Assembly: GCA_963921825.1 (NCBI GenBank)
Contig: OY997588.1
Span: 138,725,203-138,789,202, forward strand
Direction of reading: 5' to 3'
DNA length: 64,000 bases
From: Erodium maritimum
Lineage: Eukaryota > Streptophyta > Magnoliopsida > Geraniales > Geraniaceae
Of the stretch, positions 59,673-64,000 are shown piece by piece. Every line of letters starts with the position of its first letter. Within the stretch, counting starts at the first letter, position 1. Below the pieces are notes generated by a model. The model was not told the DNA's origin. It saw only the letters and a list, made by a program, of their open reading frames with translations, and ran no database searches. A program made the position numbers and the translations under genes.

Positions 59673-62600
59673 TGTAAAACCCCACTCCGTTACGAAGGGG
59701 TAGTTTGTGAAATCAGAAACGTGGAGGGGTTATTTGCAACAGGTTGTATTTGGAGAAAAAAAAATAAGAAAAAGAGGGAAAGAGTTTGTTTGGACTGAAT
59801 TGTGGATTGGGCCCAATCAGAAAGGCTTGACCCAGGCCCGGTAGCAGAAGCTAACCCTAGCCACAAAAGGGCATTTCGCGTCCCTTCAGTGCCCATTGCT
59901 GGACACGCTTCCCGAGTCACCACCCACCCCCCTCTCGTGTTCCTCTCGCGAACGAGCACAGATCTCGCCGCCGCTCTTTCTCCGTCACCTGCGCTTCTAT
60001 CCTATGCCTCGTTCTCCTCCTTTCCCTTCGTCTTCTTCACCTCGTTCTTCAACTCGAACCCATCGCGCTCGGAAGCGAGAAGGACTCGCTTGAAGACGCC
60101 TCTGGCTCAAGCTCCCGATCCCGACCCACGTTGGCGACGGGAAAAATGTACGGGTGTGCTTCCTCTCCCCGTTTCCCTTTCTCCCCGACCTCGTCTCTCT
60201 AGGATTCGTGTCACCCGAGCTCGATTTGAGCGTTGTAGGTCGGAACCGTAGCTGACGACCTCACGAAACCCCAGATCTGAACGAAGCAGCAATTCCTGAC
60301 GCCCTCGTCCTCATCCAGCCACGGCCGAGATCCGCCGTCCTCTCCCTTAGCTCCGTCAGCTTGTCACACGGGTTCTGGGTGTTGTCGCTGCCGGAGACGG
60401 TGGCCGGAACACGCGATCCTCGCCGGAGCCGAACGAGCTCGGGGTTGAGGCTGGAAGGGCTTGGGCCTGGAAGAGTTGTTGGGCCAGGTGACGCGGGTCG
60501 GACGAGAAAAGAAGTTGGGCCTTGGGGCCAGGCCCGTTTCGGTTGAGTCTCGGGCCAAACAGCAACAAAGGACAGGCCTTGGGCCTGGGCCTGAACGAGG
60601 CAGACCTCGGGCTGGATCTGATCCGGATTCGGGTCAGGTCCGGGTCAGGGTCTGGATTCGGGTCAGGTCCGGGTCAGGGTCTGGATCCGGGTCGGATCCG
60701 GGTCAACCCGGTTCAGAGAAAATAATTTTAAAATCAGATTTAATAAATTGATTTAATTTAATTCAAGATGAGAATTTAAAGGACTTTTTGGTTAAATCAG
60801 TGGACCCTTGGACTTTTACTGGTTCTGATTAGACGTTTTATTTGTCAAACCTAGACGGGACTTCGCCCGAGATCAAGGGCTTGGACCCGAGCTAGAAGAA
60901 CGAAGATCACGCCGGAAACCGTGTGAAGAACGGAGTTGTGATCACTCGAGCTTTTCATCAAAGTTTTATTAGAGGAAGACCTCGAGGTAGGGAAAGTCTT
61001 AATTACTTAATTACCGCTTAGAATGCATGATTAGGATAATAAAATCAGAAAGGTCCTAGAATTGCCTTTAGGATGCGAATAACTAGAATAATCGTATTTC
61101 AATTACTAATAAATGGATGAGTCTAGTATGCATGCTTAGGACGATGATAATTAGTGAAGTGTGCTTTCAATACTTGGGAACTTGATTTACTGGTAGAGAG
61201 GCTGTGAAGAGCTCTCAGATTAGTTGTGTGCTAGGTTCACATGCTTGATTGATAGTTGTTGAGTTAACTTAGGAGTCTAATGAAACTAGATTAGCTTTCC
61301 TTATCGAATGACTATTTTTTCGTTCACATGATGTTGGTATGGTTGAATGTATACTTGTTGATTGAGTGTTTATGTTGCTATAACTGTTGGTTGAACGGAT
61401 GATCGAGTATGACTGATTGTGCCAAAGGGGCACAATCAGGTGATCGATGTACCGATGGTGGGTGGCAGGTAAGTACACGGTAAGTATGAAATGGTGTGGG
61501 TTGTCTTGGTTGTGATGAAAGTGTGTTCCGATGTGTGTTGCTTGACAGATGAATGAAATGCTTGTTCCTTTATTCTTATTCTTGAATGTATGTTCGTTTA
61601 TTGGTTTGTCTGTTCGTTTGCTTGGTTTGGTACTACACCGGGGGAGAGGGGGGGGGGGGGTAATCCGGTGACGATGAGGTGGTTGGAGTTGGACAGATAC
61701 AGTGAGTTATTGACTGAGTTTTAGATCATGCGGGATATTCATTGGTTACTGGATATTATGAGAGTTGAGTATTGGCAGATCCTGCGGGATATTCATTGGT
61801 TACTGGATATTATGAGAGTTGAGTATTGGCAGATCCTGCGGGATATTCATTGGTTACTGGATATTATGAGAGTTGAGTATTGGCAGATCCTGCGGGATAT
61901 TCATTGATTATTGGGCCTGCGGACAATTGGTTATTGGACCCTGCGGGGCATTGGTTATTGGGCCTGTGGGCAATTGGACAGTTTACCCTGGGGAAAGGAT
62001 TACTTATGGTTTCACCCCAAGGAACTGCATCCCAGTGGGTGCACTACTTGGTTCCCTATGACATCAGGTCCTTTGGAGGCATTTCTGGGAATCCCGATGA
62101 TAAGCGCCCATTTGGGATTGTTTCCGGTGCCCCGACGCATGTGCTTCCTCTGGACCGAGGGAAAAATCTGATATGATATGGATACTCTGGTGGATCGGAA
62201 TGTGGGAACCGATGTGATCCCAGAATCTATCCATGGATCGGAGGCTTGAGAAAGCGAGTGGTTGACAAGATATCGATTATTCCCATTTTTAATATTATTG
62301 ATCCGTTAAAGTATTTATTATGAACTTCTTTTAAGTTACTGTCATCTTTGAAGAAGCGATGTTATTCCATCACAACGGATTCCATAACATTTCTTTGATT
62401 AATAGTATTTACTTGTTTCCAGTGTGATGAGTTTCTATTTTATTATAATGTTCTCCATCTATTCTCTGGGAAGTTATCGTTATCCTTGAGAATGCACTAA
62501 TGATATTGTTACTTCTTATTTGTTTATTACATCCTTTGGTCTAAGGGTTTTAAATACTTTTGTGACATCGAATTAAAACAGTTTTAATATTAAACTTGGA

Positions 62601-62934
62601 GACTAAGGTCATTTACGATTTTCCCTACTGAGCGTAAGCTCACCCCTATTTGTTTATTTATTGTGTGTACATGTATGCTTGAGATTTGGGGAAATTCGAG
62701 GCTCGGGAGCTTCCGGATGTCTTGAGGATTGTATTAGAGATGTGTTGGTCCACATTGTTGAACTTTATTTACCTTATGTTACTTATCAAGTTTTGACATC
62801 TTTTTTTTGATTATTGAGAAATACTTTGGACTAGTTTTCAGTTGTAAAGGAATTTATTACAGTTTTATTACTTTTACCTCGTTTGTTTTAGGTCACGTCT
62901 CGAGTCCGGCCAAAACCGAATTTGGGGCATGACA
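59673..62934 (+). mobile_element. Solo LTR (3262 bp) of a gypsy-like element
   Basis: It starts TGTAAAACCCC and ends GGGGCATGACA. The exact 5-bp duplication CCAAC lies at 59668-59672 and 62935-62939. No primer site, gag or pol is present, so it is most simply a solo LTR left by recombination between two LTRs. The GTCACGTCTCGAGTCC...GGGGCATGACA end is of the gypsy LTR type. The GC-rich part (59900-60720) contains GGTCAGGTCCGGGTCAGGG-like tandem motifs at 60620-60705 and spurious open frames. The orientation is inferred. Confidence 0.85.
61724..61905. repeat. 54-bp tandem repeat, 3.4 copies, inside the solo LTR
   Basis: Units start at 61724, 61778, 61832 and 61886 (partial): gatcctgcgggatattcatt then ggttactggatattatgaga. 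Copies are nearly identical (catg/cctg in the first). Related shorter motifs (cctgcggacaattggttatt) continue to about 61975. A G-rich run lies upstream at 61641-61660. Confidence 0.93.
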
Positions 62935-63342
62935 CCAACAAAGGGGCTTTTTGGGTTACTTGACTTAGAAGTAACCCATTTTCCAATGGATCTTGAGGCC
63001 CATCCACCTGGCCCGGTTGAGACCCAACAAAAGAGTCTTGACTGACCGAAACATTCGAACTCGCTTCAACCGCTGGGAGCTGCTCGGGTCGAACCACATC
63101 TACGAGCCCAACCACTATTGGGCCAACACATGATGGAGGGCTCATGACCAACAACACATACCCATTCAAAACCTCTCTCCCCCGAAGCAGACGAAGTCGA
63201 CTTCCCTTCTTCTTCATAAGAGTTGGCATTATCATTGGAAATCACAGCTGGGATTCGGATAGAATCCTCCCCAACGGATCTTACCAAATCAAGGGAGATA
63301 TTCCTGGAGTTTGAAAGAGCGAAATCAACGGATCTTACAAAG
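62935..63342 (-). pseudogene. 5' part of the unrecognised ORF split by the solo LTR
   Basis: The minus strand reads SRNISLDLVRSVGEDSIRIP in one frame. After a shift near 63190 it reads LNGYVLLVMSPPSCVGPIVV ... LENGLLLSQVTQKAPLLV up to the target duplication. No domain recognised. It is bounded on the other side by the second LTR fragment at 63343. Confidence 0.4.
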
Positions 63343-64000
63343 TTATGCGAATAACTAGAATAATCGTATTTCAATTACTAATAAATGGATGAGTCTAGTA
63401 TGCATGCTTAGGATGATGACAATTAGTGAAGTGTGCTTTCAATACTTGGGAAATTGATTTACTGGTAGAGAGGCTGTGAAGAGCTCTCGGATTAGTTGTG
63501 TGCTAGGTTCACATGCTTGGTTGCTAATTACTAGGTTAACTTAAGAGTGTCATGAAACTAGATTAGCTTGTATGATTGAATGCTAAATGGTTCGCTCACT
63601 TGATGATTGATTGGTTGAATGCATACTGGTTGATTGAGTGTTTATGTTCATATAATTGTTGATTGAACGGATGATCGAGTATGCCTGGTTGTGTCACGGG
63701 GCACAATCAGGTGATCGATGTACCGCTGGTTCGTGACAGGTAAGTATACGGTAAGTATGGAGTGTATTGGATGTCTTTGTTGTGATGAAAGTGTGATTTG
63801 ATGAGTGTTGATTGGTGACCCAGTTATGGTGTTCCTTTATTCTTATTCCTGTTTGAATTGCTTGTTTGGTTCGGTCCTACACCGGGGGGGGGGGGGGGGG
63901 GGGGGGTAATCCGATGTCGTGGTAAAGGTGGAGTTTGACAGATACAGTGAGATATTGGTTGAGAATTGGAGCCTGAGGGCATTGCTTACTTGATACTACG
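63343..64000 (+). mobile_element. 5'-truncated LTR copy, same family as the solo LTR
   Basis: From GCGAATAACTAGAATAATCG (63344) the sequence follows 61074 onward of the solo LTR with few differences, through the G run (63884-63906, against 61641-61660), and continues past the window. It is in direct orientation, lacks the first ~1.4 kb of the LTR, and is probably the edge of another element. Confidence 0.85.

Noticed and set aside
59802-60751. Long GC-rich overlapping open frames on both strands, suggestive of a gene or CpG-rich promoter
   Set aside because: The whole stretch is inside the solo LTR, and the frames reflect GGTCCGGGTC-type repeats and GC content.

Overview
This window is nuclear DNA of a flowering plant, most likely a eudicot. 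The host genes have many short introns, the intergenic DNA is AT-rich, and plant-type Ty1/copia, Ty3/gypsy, LINE, PIF/Harbinger, hAT and Mutator-like elements are stacked on one another. I cannot name the species. All calls come from reading the sequence and from knowledge of the families; no database was searched.

Three host genes look intact. (1) Positions 6676-11735, minus strand: EXONUCLEASE 1 (EXO1), a 5' flap/5'-3' nuclease of mismatch repair and recombination. I place it in 14 coding exons giving 674 residues. One intron (9316-9405) has the hallmarks of a U12-type AT-AC intron, and a second (8031-8236) may be a U12-type GT-AG intron. (2) Positions 31318-33094, plus strand: a SWEET2-type sugar transporter, six exons, 235 residues. 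(3) Positions 54938-58958, minus strand: an SRG1-like 2-oxoglutarate/Fe(II) dioxygenase, four exons, 352 residues, with a LINE-like relic in intron 3 and an inverted-repeat element in intron 2. In all three the exon phases add up to an uninterrupted frame.

Layout. 1-2563: no gene seen, simple repeats. 2564-4939: Harbinger-like element with a dead ORF1. 4940-6675: EXO1 downstream flank. 6676-11735: EXO1. 12005-12397 and 12537-12791: two MITEs. 12871-15725: Harbinger element with a decayed transposase and a nested 737-bp hAT MITE. 15760-19920: copia element cut off in reverse transcriptase. 20279-22190: three tandem copies of a unit of about 800 bp. 22200-30690: decayed LINE ORF1-like and unclassified repeats. 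30691-31011: MITE. 31318-33094: SWEET2. 33647-35174: Mutator-like element with long inverted repeats and an internal higher-order minisatellite. 35330-36163: Harbinger transposase fragment in the same frame as an RRM-like segment. 37504-54708: a complete copia element (minus strand, target duplication ATCAC) interrupted by a complete gypsy element at 39647-51135 (target duplication TCCCA). 54938-58958: dioxygenase. 59673-62934: solo LTR with target duplication CCAAC, inside another decayed ORF. 63343-64000: second, 5'-truncated LTR of the same family.

I see no operon-like or biosynthetic cooperation among the three host genes. The unusual content is the pair of candidate minor-class introns in EXO1, the readable nesting order of the transposons with exact target duplications, and three retroelement polyproteins that keep one frame but carry in-frame stops, several of which look like CAG to TAG changes.
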